From: SpSt-398 sp041752235
Lineage (GTDB): Bacteria; Bacteroidota; Bacteroidia; Chitinophagales; Chitinophagaceae
Reading direction: 5' to 3'
Assembly (NCBI GenBank): GCA_041752235.1
Contig: JBGSHM010000002.1
Coordinates: 181,686-245,685, forward strand
Length of the DNA: 64,000 nucleotides
Below are positions 18,082 through 28,029 of this stretch, piece by piece. The notes beneath the pieces were generated by a model, which did not search any database, was not told the origin of the DNA, and saw only the letters and a program-made list of their open reading frames with translations. Position 1 is the first letter of the stretch. Each line of letters opens with the position of its first letter. The position numbers were made by a program, and so were the translations under genes.

Positions 18082-19412
18082 AAAAGAATATCGCTAATTG
18101 GGGAAATTACCCGGTGGTTGCGAGCGATGATCAAAGTTTTAGCTGGAAAGAAGACCTACCCGGCCTCCTTGAAAACAGAACCCATATCATTCCGCGGGGT
18201 AATGGTCGCTGCTATGGCGACGCCTCCCTTGCCCAGAACACGATTACGTGTACCAAGCTCGAAAAAGTATTGTCCTTTGATACAACAGCCGGTATTCTCG
18301 ATTGCGAGGCTGGCCTGACTCTGGATAAGATCCTGGAGATCATTGTACCTAAAGGCTGGTTCCTGCCAGTAACGCCAGGTACCAAGTTCATCACGATCGG
18401 GGGTGGCGTAGCCAGTGATGTACACGGAAAAAACCACCATGTGGATGGCGCCATATCCCGGCATGTAGTAGATATGGACATCTACACAGCCAAACTGGGT
18501 TTGGTCACTTGCTCCCGCGAAAATTATCCGGACCTGTTTGAAGCGACTTGTGGAGGTATGGGGCTGACCGGAGTGATTACCCGGGTAAAATTCAAATTGA
18601 AAAAGATCGAGACCTCCTATATCACCCAAAAACAGGTAAAGGCCAGGAATCTGACCGATGTATTGGAGTTATTTGATCAATACGCCCATTATACCTACTC
18701 CGTGGCCTGGATCGATTGCCTGAAAAAAGGAAAGGCATTTGGCCGGAGTATCCTGATACTCGGTGAGCATACTAAATTGGATGAACTGAAAGACAAACGG
18801 AAAAATGATCCGCTGGCTCTTCCAAAAAAGAAGCAATTGACTTTCCCATTCAACCTGCCTTCCTGGGTGTTGAATACGATCACGGTCAAACTCTTCAACT
18901 TTCTTTATTATAACAAGAATACCAGGCGGGAACTGAACAATATCGTTTCCTACGAACCATTTTTTTATCCACTCGATGCCATTCTTCACTGGAACAGAGG
19001 GTATGGTAAAAAAGGATTCATTCAATACCAGTTTGTACTCCCCATGGAGCGCCGTGACGGATTAGAACGTATCCTTTCTGAGATCAGCAAACGTGGTTGG
19101 GGTTCATTCCTGGCCGTATTGAAAGTTTTTGGTGACCAGGACGACCTTATCTCCTTCCCTACGAAAGGATACACCCTGGCACTGGATTTCCCTGTTCGCA
19201 AAGGGCTTTTTGAATTTTTGGATGAAATGGACAAGATTGTCCTGGAATGTGGAGGCCGGCTCTATTTATCAAAAGATGCACGCATGAAACCCGAAACACT
19301 TCGCCAGGGTTATGATCGTTTTGATGAATTTGTAGGCATCCTGCGCCAATATGATCCTGAGCAGAAATTCCGTTCCATTCAATCCGATCGTTTACAAATC
19401 ACCACCAACTAA
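18078..19412 (+). CDS. dprE1: DprE1-like FAD oxidase (polyprenylphosphoryl-ribose 2'-oxidase)
   Basis: 444 residues, close to mycobacterial DprE1. FAD-binding type-4 fold with PRGNGRCYGD (about 40-49) and PGTKFITIGGGVASDVHGKNHH (about 99-120), both DprE1 hallmarks. With the next gene product it epimerises polyprenyl-phosphoryl-ribose to the arabinose form. At the place of the mycobacterial DprE1 Cys387, the local sequence here reads GYTLALDFPV, with Ala at residue 368. Translationally coupled to the UbiA gene (4-bp overlap). Confidence 0.85.
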   Translation: MKKNIANWGNYPVVASDDQSFSWKEDLPGLLENRTHIIPRGNGRCYGDASLAQNTITCTKLEKVLSFDTTAGILDCEAGLTLDKILEIIVPKGWFLPVTPGTKFITIGGGVASDVHGKNHHVDGAISRHVVDMDIYTAKLGLVTCSRENYPDLFEATCGGMGLTGVITRVKFKLKKIETSYITQKQVKARNLTDVLELFDQYAHYTYSVAWIDCLKKGKAFGRSILILGEHTKLDELKDKRKNDPLALPKKKQLTFPFNLPSWVLNTITVKLFNFLYYNKNTRRELNNIVSYEPFFYPLDAILHWNRGYGKKGFIQYQFVLPMERRDGLERILSEISKRGWGSFLAVLKVFGDQDDLISFPTKGYTLALDFPVRKGLFEFLDEMDKIVLECGGRLYLSKDARMKPETLRQGYDRFDEFVGILRQYDPEQKFRSIQSDRLQITTN

Positions 19413-19421
19413 ACCGACCAT

Positions 19422-20153
19422 ATGCAAACCGTCCTCATCCTGGGTGCTACCTCAGATATCGGACTGGCCATCGCCCATCGCTTTGCCAGGGAAGGATATG
19501 CCATTCAACTGGCTGCCCGGAATACGGATCAACTGGAACCCGCCCGATCGGATATCTCGATCCGTTTCCAGGTTCCTGTTTCCACACACCGTTTTGATGC
19601 CATGCAACCCAATGAACATGCCGCTTTTTACGCCGGCCTTCCTGCAAAACCGGATGTTTCCATTTGCGTATTTGGGTATATGACCGATAATGAAAAGGCA
19701 TTCTCCGATTGGGGCTTAGCTGAAAGAACCCTGCATACAAATTATACAGGTGCGGTCTCCATTTTAAATATCATCGCCCAGGATTATGCCCAACAGAAGA
19801 AAGGGGTGATCGCCGGGATCAGTTCCGTAGCCGGAGAAAGAGGCCGGCAAAGCAATTTCATCTATGGTTCTGCCAAAGCCGGTTTTACGGCCTATCTCAG
19901 CGGACTAAGAAATTATCTTTACCACCATCAGGTTCATGTACTCACGGTACTGCCTGGGTTTGTTAATACAAAAATGACCGCCGAACTGGCTTTGCCAGGA
20001 TTGCTAACCGCTCAACCACAACAGGTGGCTGACAAGGTTTTCCAGGCCATTCGGAAGAAAAAAAATGTGCTCTATGTGAAATGGTTCTGGAAATGGATCA
20101 TGCTGATCATCAAACTTGTTCCTGAATCCATGTTCAAAAAGAAAAAATTGTGA
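19422..20153 (+). CDS. DprE2-like short-chain dehydrogenase
   Basis: 243 residues. Rossmann glycine motif GATSDIG near the N-terminus, a SSVAGERG strand and the catalytic YGSAK. Small size and position directly after the DprE1-like gene (9-bp gap) fit DprE2, which reduces the 2'-keto intermediate with NADH/NADPH to give polyprenyl-phosphoryl-arabinose. The SDR family is broad, so the role rests mainly on context. Confidence 0.8.
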   Translation: MQTVLILGATSDIGLAIAHRFAREGYAIQLAARNTDQLEPARSDISIRFQVPVSTHRFDAMQPNEHAAFYAGLPAKPDVSICVFGYMTDNEKAFSDWGLAERTLHTNYTGAVSILNIIAQDYAQQKKGVIAGISSVAGERGRQSNFIYGSAKAGFTAYLSGLRNYLYHHQVHVLTVLPGFVNTKMTAELALPGLLTAQPQQVADKVFQAIRKKKNVLYVKWFWKWIMLIIKLVPESMFKKKKL

Positions 20154-20746
20154 CGAAAACAATTGCCTTTTTTGATTTTGATGGTACCATCACCACACAT
20201 GATACCATGCTGGAGTTAATACGCTACAGCAAAGGCCCTTTTCAATATTATAAAGGAATGTGTTGGCTGTCTCCCCTGCTCACAGCGGTAAAAACAGGAT
20301 TGGTGGATGCCCAAACGGGAAAGGAAAGATTACTCGGCCATTTTTTTGGAGGGCTATCCTCCTCCGAATTTCAGGTACTGTGCCATTCTTTTGGCGAGGA
20401 AAAGATCCCGGGCTTAATAAGACCGGCTGCCCTTACCCGTTTAAAGGAGCATCAGGATAAAGGCCATGAAGTGGTCATTGTCTCCGCTTCAGCCGCTCAA
20501 TGGGTAAATCCCTGGACGGCAAAGATGGGAATCCGGCTAATCTCCAGCCAATTGTCGGAGGAAGGACAGCGCATCACTGGAAAACTGGCAGGGAAAAACT
20601 GTAACGGAGAACAGAAAGTAGTGCGTATTAAAGAACAATTTAACCTCGACGAGTATAAGGATATTTTCGCCTATGGCGATTCAAAGGGTGATCTTCCCAT
20701 GCTACAACTGGCCACCCACCCTTCCTACAAACCATTCAGAAGTTAG
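20150..20746 (+). CDS. HAD-IB family phosphatase (candidate polyprenyl-phosphoryl-5-phosphoribose phosphatase)
   Basis: 198 residues, GTG start overlapping the previous stop (GTGA). HAD motifs: DFDGT (about residues 8-12), VIVSAS (Ser of motif II) and YGDSKGDLPML (motif III/IV). The HAD-IB subfamily contains phosphoserine-phosphatase-like enzymes. In mycobacteria a phosphatase is needed between the UbiA and DprE1 steps to remove the 5-phosphate of the ribose; this gene is the only phosphatase in the operon and is the natural candidate. That role is inference. Confidence 0.75.
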   Translation: MTKTIAFFDFDGTITTHDTMLELIRYSKGPFQYYKGMCWLSPLLTAVKTGLVDAQTGKERLLGHFFGGLSSSEFQVLCHSFGEEKIPGLIRPAALTRLKEHQDKGHEVVIVSASAAQWVNPWTAKMGIRLISSQLSEEGQRITGKLAGKNCNGEQKVVRIKEQFNLDEYKDIFAYGDSKGDLPMLQLATHPSYKPFRS

Positions 20747-20760
20747 GTTGATATATTCCT

Positions 20761-20802
20761 GATAAAAAAGAGGCGCTGAATATTCAGCGCCTCTTTTTTA
20801 TC
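20761..20802. terminator. Bidirectional terminator
   Basis: Perfect 20-bp inverted repeat with a two-base loop; the core is GAGGCGCTGAA/TTCAGCGCCTC, with A-run before and T-run after. It serves both the arabinose operon (+) and the converging giant T9SS gene (-). Confidence 0.92.
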
Positions 20803-20819
20803 AGGATAATTTTTTAGTT

Positions 20820-23800
20820 CTATTGTTTGATGAAGCGGGTCAATATTCGACGTTCATCAGCAAAAACGAGTCGTACGATATATACTCCTTTTCTAAACCT
20901 GGATATATCCAGCGGGTAGATGACTCCTGTCCGAAGGGTCACCAGGGTTTCACTTTGGAACACCCGGTTACCTAAAATCGAGTAGACACATATCGTATAC
21001 TTTTCACCCGTACTGTCAAAGGCCATGTAGAGGTTGGCTGTATTGCCGGTGACCGGGTTAGGATATACTTTGAAATCAAGGAAACCGGGTCTGGTATTCG
21101 GATTTCCCAATACGGTTACAGAAACGGTATCATATCCAAAGGCTCCTTGGTTATCGGTTACGCGCAATTCAAACTGGTATATTCCGGCTACCATGCTGTT
21201 TACATCGGTTACTCCACTGGAGGCATTTACGATTGTGTATTCAACGGGACCGGAAATTTTTCTCCAGGCATATGCTGCTATCGAACCATCCGCATCTGTA
21301 CCCGAGCCGGACAGCGTTGTATAATGGATCGGCAGGGTGATGGTTTGGTTGTTTCCGGCATTGGCTACTGGTGCCTGATTACTCGGAGCCACCGCGGCAT
21401 TCACAGTTACCTGAACCGTATCCCTGTCACTTAACCCACCATTGTCTGTTACCCTCAATTCAAAGAGATATACTCCTTGTACCAGATTGGTTACATTGGT
21501 CACCGCACTGGCGGGTGAGTTAATGGTAAATGATCCAGGTCCGGCGATCTTGTTCCACTGATAGGTGGAAATGGATCCATCCGGATCGGTACCCGAACCA
21601 TTCAGGGAAGTATTATTGGTCGGCAAAGTGATATTTCTATCAGGACCAGCATTGGCAGTAGGTGCCTGGTTAGGCGCTGCATTTACGGTTACCTGTACGG
21701 TATCCTTATCACTCAGTCCTCCATTATCAGTGACGGTTATTTCAAACGTATAGACACCTTGAATCAAACCAGACAAATTTGTAACAGCGCTGGCAGGTGA
21801 AACAATGGTATAGGTATTTGGACCCGTCAATTTACTCCATTGGTAACTGCTGATCGAACCATCGGTATCTGTTCCTGAGCCATTCAGCGTGGTATTGCTG
21901 GTTGGCAGGGTGATCGTTCTGTCGGGACCTGCATTGGCTACAGGGGCCTGGTTAGAAGGAACCGAAGCGTAGACTGTCACACGCACTGTATCCAGATCGG
22001 TCAGTCCGCCATTATCTGTCACTCTTAATTGGAAGGTATAAACTCCTTCGATCAGGTTAGTTAAGTTAGGAACTGCCACAGTGGTTGAAGAGAGTGTATA
22101 GGTTGTGGGACCGGTAAGTTTTGTCCACAAATACGCGCTAATTGATCCATCGGCATCCGTTCCAGAGCCACTCAGCGTTGTACTGTTGGTGGGTAAGGTC
22201 ATCGTACGATCGGGGCCGGCATTGGCCACCGGCGCCTGGTTAGCCGCCGCGTTTACCGTTACCTGGACCGTATCCGTATCTGTTAACCCTCCGTTATCTG
22301 TTACACGTAATTGAAACGTGTAAACACCTTGCACAAGATTGGTCAGATTGGGTGCAGCAACGGTTGTGGAAGAAAGTGTAAAGGTTGTGGGGCCGGTAAG
22401 CTTGGTCCACAAATAAGCACTAATGGAACCATCCACATCGGTACCCGAACCACTCAGCGTTGTACTGTTGGTGGGTAATGTCATCGTACGATCGGGGCCG
22501 GCATTGGCAACAGGAGCCTGGTTAGCCGCCGCGTTAACTGTAACCTGCACGGTATCCGTATCAGTAAGTCCACCATTGTCGGTTACGGTCAGCTCAAATG
22601 TGTACACACCTTGTACAAGACTATTCACAGCGGTCTGAGCTGAAGCTGGATTTACAATTGTGGCAGTAGAACCAGTCAGTTTTCTCCAGGCATACACTTG
22701 TACCACGCCGTCCGGATCGGTACCATTTCCGTTCAGGGTTACGGTATTCACCGGTAAGGTGATGGTCAGGTTTGCTCCCGCATTCGCTACCGGCGCCTGA
22801 TTGGGTGCTGTATTGCCACAATTTTGACGTAAAGGATCGGCCAATGTGGGGCCGCAAACGGGTGCCAGAGGCAAGGTGGGTATTGTCCAGGTACACACGG
22901 CGGTATTACCGGTGGCTGTACTTCCCGCATTGTCATTGACAAAGATGAAACTGCTCAGGTTTACGGAGCCCAGGTTGGGCATACACACTTTGTTGGAATC
23001 CACACGTCCTGGATCAGCCAGATTATTATAGTCTGTGATCTGAATGGCCCTTACGGCATTGTAAGGATTGCGGAAATAGTTATTGGTGATCACCAAACGC
23101 TGCGCATTGACGGCTTCGGGTTGGTGATGGCTACCAAAAGAATAAAGAATTGTGGGAAAATTGGTTGCCGTTGTATTAAGGTAGGAACAACTGTCAAAAT
23201 AGTTGTTATATACCTTGATGCTATCGTAACCGGCAATCACACTACCCTGCCCGGCTGCTTTACGGATCACGTTGTTGTACATTTTTCCGTAGGTGCCTGA
23301 ACCGATATTAATACCACTTACCTGACCACCAGTATTCGCTGTTCCGGATACATTGGTGTAGTTGTTGAATATTTCAGAATAACCACAGGAACCTACCTGC
23401 ATGGCATCCCAACCGGTATTTTCAATGATATTGTTGTATACATATACACTGTCTCCACGCGCCTGAATGGCGTTTCCATAGTTCCAACCACCCGGTCCGT
23501 AACTGGTACTTCCAATATACATACCTTCATTGGCATGGTTGGCTACATAGTTGTCGTGAATATAAAGTCCACGCTGATAGAATACAGGGAATAACCTTTC
23601 CAGGTTCACATTATCCGCAATCGCTGTTGCGATACCAATTTGGTTGGAATTTGTAATGGAAACATTATTGACTTCCACATGGTCCGCGGTACCAACAACA
23701 AGCCCTTTCATACGGATACCGTATTTCTGGCTGGGAACACCGCTACCATCGATATGCAGATAACTCACTTTGATGTTACCGGCCCCATCACCAGGATTGG

Positions 23801-26474
23801 CAATACGCAGGTATCCCATGTTCACCTGCCCATTGATCGGCATGATGACGACGGGCTGCCCCTGGCAACCATTAAAACCTCCAAGCGTGATATCAATCGT
23901 GTTCGCATTGAGCGTAGAGGCATTCAATTTAATGGTATCACCAGGTCTAATGTTGTGATTGGCCGCTGCATCCTTAGGCCAATATACACCAGCGGAAATC
24001 GTGATGGATTTAGGAGTTGCGTTGTAGTTACAATTCTGCACGGTTACCCGCACGGTATCCTTATCCGTACCACCGGCACTATCCGTAATGGATAATTCAA
24101 AATCATAGGTACCCAGGGCAAGACCCTTGAGGAAGATAGCGGAGTCAACTGCAGATATTGAGACGTTTCTTTCTTCGTATTTGCTCAGGATCGCGGTGTT
24201 TGGCCCGGAGATCTGTCTCCAGTTCCATTGCGTGATCGGTCCACCGTTAGCAGATTTCCTACTAAAAGAAGGCCAGCCGCCATACAAGGTGGTAAAGTTC
24301 TGTGGAAGTGTCAGGGTTTGGTCCAAACCTGCATTGGCCGTAGGCGCCGTAGTAGTTGTTGTAGCAGCATTGTTCACCTGTACGGTAACATTTGCTGTGG
24401 CGGTAGCATTGTCATCATCAGTTACGGTAAGACGGAACACATAGGTACCCGCTGTTAATCCGGTAACCAGGGTAACGGCTGAACCGACACTGACGATCAC
24501 GGCCGGGCCACCAGAGACTTTCGTCCAGCTATAAGAAGCGATGCTTCCATCAGTATCTGTTCCAGATCCTGAAAGGGTAACAACACTAATGGGCAGGGTG
24601 ATGGTTTGATTGGCACCTGCACTGGCCACCGGGGCAATATTCGCTGCCGGCGCATTCAGCCTGTTACATAATGAATCCAGGATATGTTCTTCCACCACTT
24701 TTTTATACAATACGTGGTGACCGAGGTTATTGATATGAATGCCATCACCAGCCGAATAGATCGGATTGATGGTGGTGCTATCAAGATTGCTCACGACATC
24801 CCAAAAATTAATGGCCTTATTGCCAAACCGGGTATAAACCCAATCACGAAAAGCGGTCAACAAAGGAATATTGGATCCGATCATGCTTGTCCGGGGCTGC
24901 GAGGTCGTAACCCATACAGGCACATTGGCGGCATTCGCAAGGGCCATGGTCGCTTCAAAATTGGCCTGTTGCTCGGCAAGGGTATAGCCGTTATAGGCAT
25001 CATTGGAGGCCAGGTTGATTATGATGGCATCCGGATTCAGGCTAAGGGCCTTGGTTATATTTTTTGCCGTATCTACGGCTGGACGACCTGAAGGAGCCGT
25101 ATAGCCGGTAGGACGCAGGATATGATAAGATGTATAACCCGAATTAGCGAGGTTGACCACCTCCATGGCAGGGTTCTTGGATTTGATATAAGTCCTGAAC
25201 TTCCCGGCCCAGGCACTGTCATAATATGGCACGGAGCCGGCACCTTGTGCGGTGGAAGAACCAAGCACCACTATCCGGAAGGCATTGGTACAGGTATAGG
25301 CATCTTTGTTCGACGTAGTGTAAAGTCCACTATCCACCACATGCACCAACATATCATCAAAATGAGTTCCGCCGGCATTATCGGTTACGGTTAACCGAAA
25401 TTTATAGGTTCCTTCCTGAAAACCGGTGACCGTGGAACTGGGGTTTCCGGGATTGATAATATTGGCTGTTCCCCCCGATACTTTTGACCAGTTATAGGTA
25501 GTGATGCTCCCATCTGTATCTACTCCTGAACCTGAAATGGTAAAGGAGCCGGTTTGAAGGGACACAGTTTTGTCTGCCACAGCCGTAGCCGTAGGCGGGT
25601 TATTCCCTGTATTTCCGTTATAGGACGTGGCCTGGGTGTTGGTATACTGAGCCAGCCATTCATAGAAATTCCGGTTGCCCAGCGAAGGATACCGGCGGGC
25701 GGTATCATAAGTCACATCAAAGTTGTTATGGCCCCAACCGGCAACGGCTTCATAAAATGAATTTGTGTAATAGTTGTCAAGCCGGTTCTGCAGATCAATA
25801 CAAAACTGACGGAAGGCATTTTCGGTACCACCGTCATTTACTGCACCACAGATTAAAGCCGTTGGTGTTTTCCAGCGTTGACCCACGCGGTGGGCACTGT
25901 CCAGCACCATACTCCCGTTGTGGGGAGAGCGGGCAAACTGGGCGGAAATGTATTTGTTCATGGCGGTATCCGTAGCCGCCGTGGAGTAACCTCCCAGCAT
26001 ACCCAGGATATTTCCTCCTGCACTCAACCCGGTCAGATAGATCCGCGTACTATCGATCCGAAAGCGGCTGGTCATATCCCTTAACAAGGGAGGCAGCCTG
26101 TTCGGATCCAAACTAAAGGAACCATTCTGTGGGCAAATGACAAATGCCTCAGTGGTATAACCACCAAAGTTGACATACTTTAGAATGGGACGCTGTCCTT
26201 GATTGATCTTTTTGGGTAACCCGGTACCGAGGAGACCGGAAAGATTAGTGCCAGCTTCCCCCACCCCATGCAGAAAAATGATAAGGGGCCAACGTTTGTT
26301 GGAGGGGGCTGTCGCCAGATCTGAGGGTTTGTAAATAAGTGCATCTAAGGGGTAGATTCCGCTCACGCTGATATTGACCGTGGTACTATCAAACAATCCA
26401 TACTGTGCGTATGCCTGCCTGCCGGGTCCAACTATCAAACTAAACAGAAAGAGAATACGGAAAATTGGTTTCAT
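20820..26474 (-). CDS. Giant secreted esterase: alpha/beta-hydrolase, SGNH hydrolase, beta-helix, nine PKD domains, T9SS signal
   Basis: 1884 residues. Order: signal peptide; alpha/beta-hydrolase of the PHB-depolymerase/CE1-like kind (IIFLHGVGEAG near 65, nucleophile in GLSAGG near 150); PKD domain (about 295-375); SGNH/GDSL hydrolase (VVLGSSTAQG near 403, NLASNDAYNG near 488, DGIHINNLGHH near 580); two PKD domains (600-805), the second altered; right-handed parallel beta-helix of the pectin-lyase kind (about 820-1210); six PKD domains (about 1225-1790); T9SS sorting domain (from about 1798, YPNPVTGN). Probably exported to the surface to deacylate or bind a polysaccharide. PKD repeats around 22100-22600 are nearly identical with a 282-bp period. 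Confidence 0.9.
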   Translation of the reverse strand: MKPIFRILFLFSLIVGPGRQAYAQYGLFDSTTVNISVSGIYPLDALIYKPSDLATAPSNKRWPLIIFLHGVGEAGTNLSGLLGTGLPKKINQGQRPILKYVNFGGYTTEAFVICPQNGSFSLDPNRLPPLLRDMTSRFRIDSTRIYLTGLSAGGNILGMLGGYSTAATDTAMNKYISAQFARSPHNGSMVLDSAHRVGQRWKTPTALICGAVNDGGTENAFRQFCIDLQNRLDNYYTNSFYEAVAGWGHNNFDVTYDTARRYPSLGNRNFYEWLAQYTNTQATSYNGNTGNNPPTATAVADKTVSLQTGSFTISGSGVDTDGSITTYNWSKVSGGTANIINPGNPSSTVTGFQEGTYKFRLTVTDNAGGTHFDDMLVHVVDSGLYTTSNKDAYTCTNAFRIVVLGSSTAQGAGSVPYYDSAWAGKFRTYIKSKNPAMEVVNLANSGYTSYHILRPTGYTAPSGRPAVDTAKNITKALSLNPDAIIINLASNDAYNGYTLAEQQANFEATMALANAANVPVWVTTSQPRTSMIGSNIPLLTAFRDWVYTRFGNKAINFWDVVSNLDSTTINPIYSAGDGIHINNLGHHVLYKKVVEEHILDSLCNRLNAPAANIAPVASAGANQTITLPISVVTLSGSGTDTDGSIASYSWTKVSGGPAVIVSVGSAVTLVTGLTAGTYVFRLTVTDDDNATATANVTVQVNNAATTTTTAPTANAGLDQTLTLPQNFTTLYGGWPSFSRKSANGGPITQWNWRQISGPNTAILSKYEERNVSISAVDSAIFLKGLALGTYDFELSITDSAGGTDKDTVRVTVQNCNYNATPKSITISAGVYWPKDAAANHNIRPGDTIKLNASTLNANTIDITLGGFNGCQGQPVVIMPINGQVNMGYLRIANPGDGAGNIKVSYLHIDGSGVPSQKYGIRMKGLVVGTADHVEVNNVSITNSNQIGIATAIADNVNLERLFPVFYQRGLYIHDNYVANHANEGMYIGSTSYGPGGWNYGNAIQARGDSVYVYNNIIENTGWDAMQVGSCGYSEIFNNYTNVSGTANTGGQVSGINIGSGTYGKMYNNVIRKAAGQGSVIAGYDSIKVYNNYFDSCSYLNTTATNFPTILYSFGSHHQPEAVNAQRLVITNNYFRNPYNAVRAIQITDYNNLADPGRVDSNKVCMPNLGSVNLSSFIFVNDNAGSTATGNTAVCTWTIPTLPLAPVCGPTLADPLRQNCGNTAPNQAPVANAGANLTITLPVNTVTLNGNGTDPDGVVQVYAWRKLTGSTATIVNPASAQTAVNSLVQGVYTFELTVTDNGGLTDTDTVQVTVNAAANQAPVANAGPDRTMTLPTNSTTLSGSGTDVDGSISAYLWTKLTGPTTFTLSSTTVAAPNLTNLVQGVYTFQLRVTDNGGLTDTDTVQVTVNAAANQAPVANAGPDRTMTLPTNSTTLSGSGTDADGSISAYLWTKLTGPTTYTLSSTTVAVPNLTNLIEGVYTFQLRVTDNGGLTDLDTVRVTVYASVPSNQAPVANAGPDRTITLPTSNTTLNGSGTDTDGSISSYQWSKLTGPNTYTIVSPASAVTNLSGLIQGVYTFEITVTDNGGLSDKDTVQVTVNAAPNQAPTANAGPDRNITLPTNNTSLNGSGTDPDGSISTYQWNKIAGPGSFTINSPASAVTNVTNLVQGVYLFELRVTDNGGLSDRDTVQVTVNAAVAPSNQAPVANAGNNQTITLPIHYTTLSGSGTDADGSIAAYAWRKISGPVEYTIVNASSGVTDVNSMVAGIYQFELRVTDNQGAFGYDTVSVTVLGNPNTRPGFLDFKVYPNPVTGNTANLYMAFDSTGEKYTICVYSILGNRVFQSETLVTLRTGVIYPLDISRFRKGVYIVRLVFADERRILTRFIKQ

Positions 26475-26844
26475 AGGGTTTTACTCTTTTGGATTTTGCC
26501 TTAACTCTGGTATTGGATTCCGTCTTTAGGTACATGACCTTAACGTTTGCAAGGTTGATTAAATTTTATTGATTTTAAAGTTAAAAGCACTTGATATTTT
26601 TCGTATTTCTACGAGTGAAATTTTATTCACTATCCTTTCCACATTTCAAAAAAACTGACTGTAATTTTTCCTTTGCAGATAAACCAAAAACCAATCCAGT
26701 TTTTGCTTATTCACATTATTTTTAGAAAAGTGGGAAAAAGAAATGGGAACTGCTCAATCCTGATTAAGCGTATACCCCTATCAGGCTGAATTGATTTTTA
26801 TCAAGTATTAATACAATAATATAAAAATCAATTATTTATAGCAT
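26475..26844. other. 370-bp AT-rich intergenic region
   Basis: Leader of the giant gene (20820-26474) and the 3' side of the acyltransferase gene. I see no ORF, no perfect TAnnTTTG motif on the minus strand and no clear terminator. A small inverted repeat AGTGAA/TTCACT lies at 26614-26631. Confidence 0.5.
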
Positions 26845-28005
26845 TTATTTCACTATAAATGCGAAGCGATCTTTTAATTTCAAAAAAGGCTTTTCGAAGA
26901 AGCGATAACTAACGATAGAGAGTATAATAACGAAGGCTAATGATAGTAAACTATAGATGGTCGCATGCGCAAAACTACTATCGCTCCATCCTAATTTGGA
27001 AAAGAATTTACTCATCAAACTGATGACTAAAAAATGGTAACAATACAGTCCGTAAGTGTAGGTACCTAACCTACTGATACGAGTAAACGAAGAGAACTTA
27101 TAAAAAGATTTTTCTGCATAGTTCTGTTCCAGGATCACCAAACCAAAAACGAGGGCGATAATCAGGCGTTCGGGCACCATCATGAAACCCTCAGGAAAGA
27201 GGATATGGTGAAACAACAGGATAGCCAAAACGGCTGCATAAAGCAGGGCCATTTGGTACCTGGGCATCGCTTTTACCCAACGGTAAAGCCAGCCTTCTTT
27301 GGAGCAATTGTAGGCCATTAGGGCCCCTACGGCCATATCCCCTATAACGGCCAGGGTATGAAACTTCAGCACTGCACGGGCATGAAGATCCTCTTCAGGT
27401 GCAAAGGCATACCTTGACCGGTACCAAAGGGTGAGTGCAATGATGCCTATAAACAGGATCGGGTAAAGGGATTTCCCAATAAACCGGAGGAGTACAGGCC
27501 AACTGAGATAGAACTGTTCTTCTACCGCTACCGACCAAAGTACAATCAGGATAAGGGCATCCGGAAAAAGCTGGGTACTGATGGACTGTTGATGGATGTA
27601 GTCGAAATTATTGACAAGGAGCAGGTAATATAAAGGGTTTGATGTTTCATCTACCGCATCGCCCATAAAATTCTTGAGATAGGGCCACACCACAAATCCG
27701 ATAAACACACAGAGGTAAAATAAAGGCCAGATGCGCAAAATCCGACGGAGGTAGAAGTTCCCGATATGGATGGTCCCGGTAAACTCCCGTTCCCGGATCA
27801 GCAAAAAAGTGATCAGAAACCCACTTAAAACAAAGAAGAAATTTACCCCTAACTCCCCATGTTGAAACAGAAAACCCACGGTCGATTCCGCGCCGGGTAC
27901 ATTGGCAAATAGGGTCTTGTAACTGTGGAAAAGGAAGACCATCAGAAAGCAAATGAACCTCAATCCATCCAGGTTCGGGAAGAAGATACTTTGTTTTTTA
28001 GGCAC
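26845..28005 (-). CDS. OafA-like acyltransferase (family 3)
   Basis: 386 residues, about ten membrane segments. The N-terminal NLDGLRFICFLMVFLFHSY carries the conserved Arg and His of the acyltransferase-3 family, and GELGVNFFFVLSGFLITFLL is the second signature. Such enzymes move an acetyl or other acyl group across the inner membrane onto surface sugars. Last gene of the minus-strand polysaccharide cluster; 25 bp after the TolC-like gene. Confidence 0.9.
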   Translation of the reverse strand: MPKKQSIFFPNLDGLRFICFLMVFLFHSYKTLFANVPGAESTVGFLFQHGELGVNFFFVLSGFLITFLLIREREFTGTIHIGNFYLRRILRIWPLFYLCVFIGFVVWPYLKNFMGDAVDETSNPLYYLLLVNNFDYIHQQSISTQLFPDALILIVLWSVAVEEQFYLSWPVLLRFIGKSLYPILFIGIIALTLWYRSRYAFAPEEDLHARAVLKFHTLAVIGDMAVGALMAYNCSKEGWLYRWVKAMPRYQMALLYAAVLAILLFHHILFPEGFMMVPERLIIALVFGLVILEQNYAEKSFYKFSSFTRISRLGTYTYGLYCYHFLVISLMSKFFSKLGWSDSSFAHATIYSLLSLAFVIILSIVSYRFFEKPFLKLKDRFAFIVK

Positions 28006-28029
28006 GGTGGGCGGCTTTACAAATAATCA

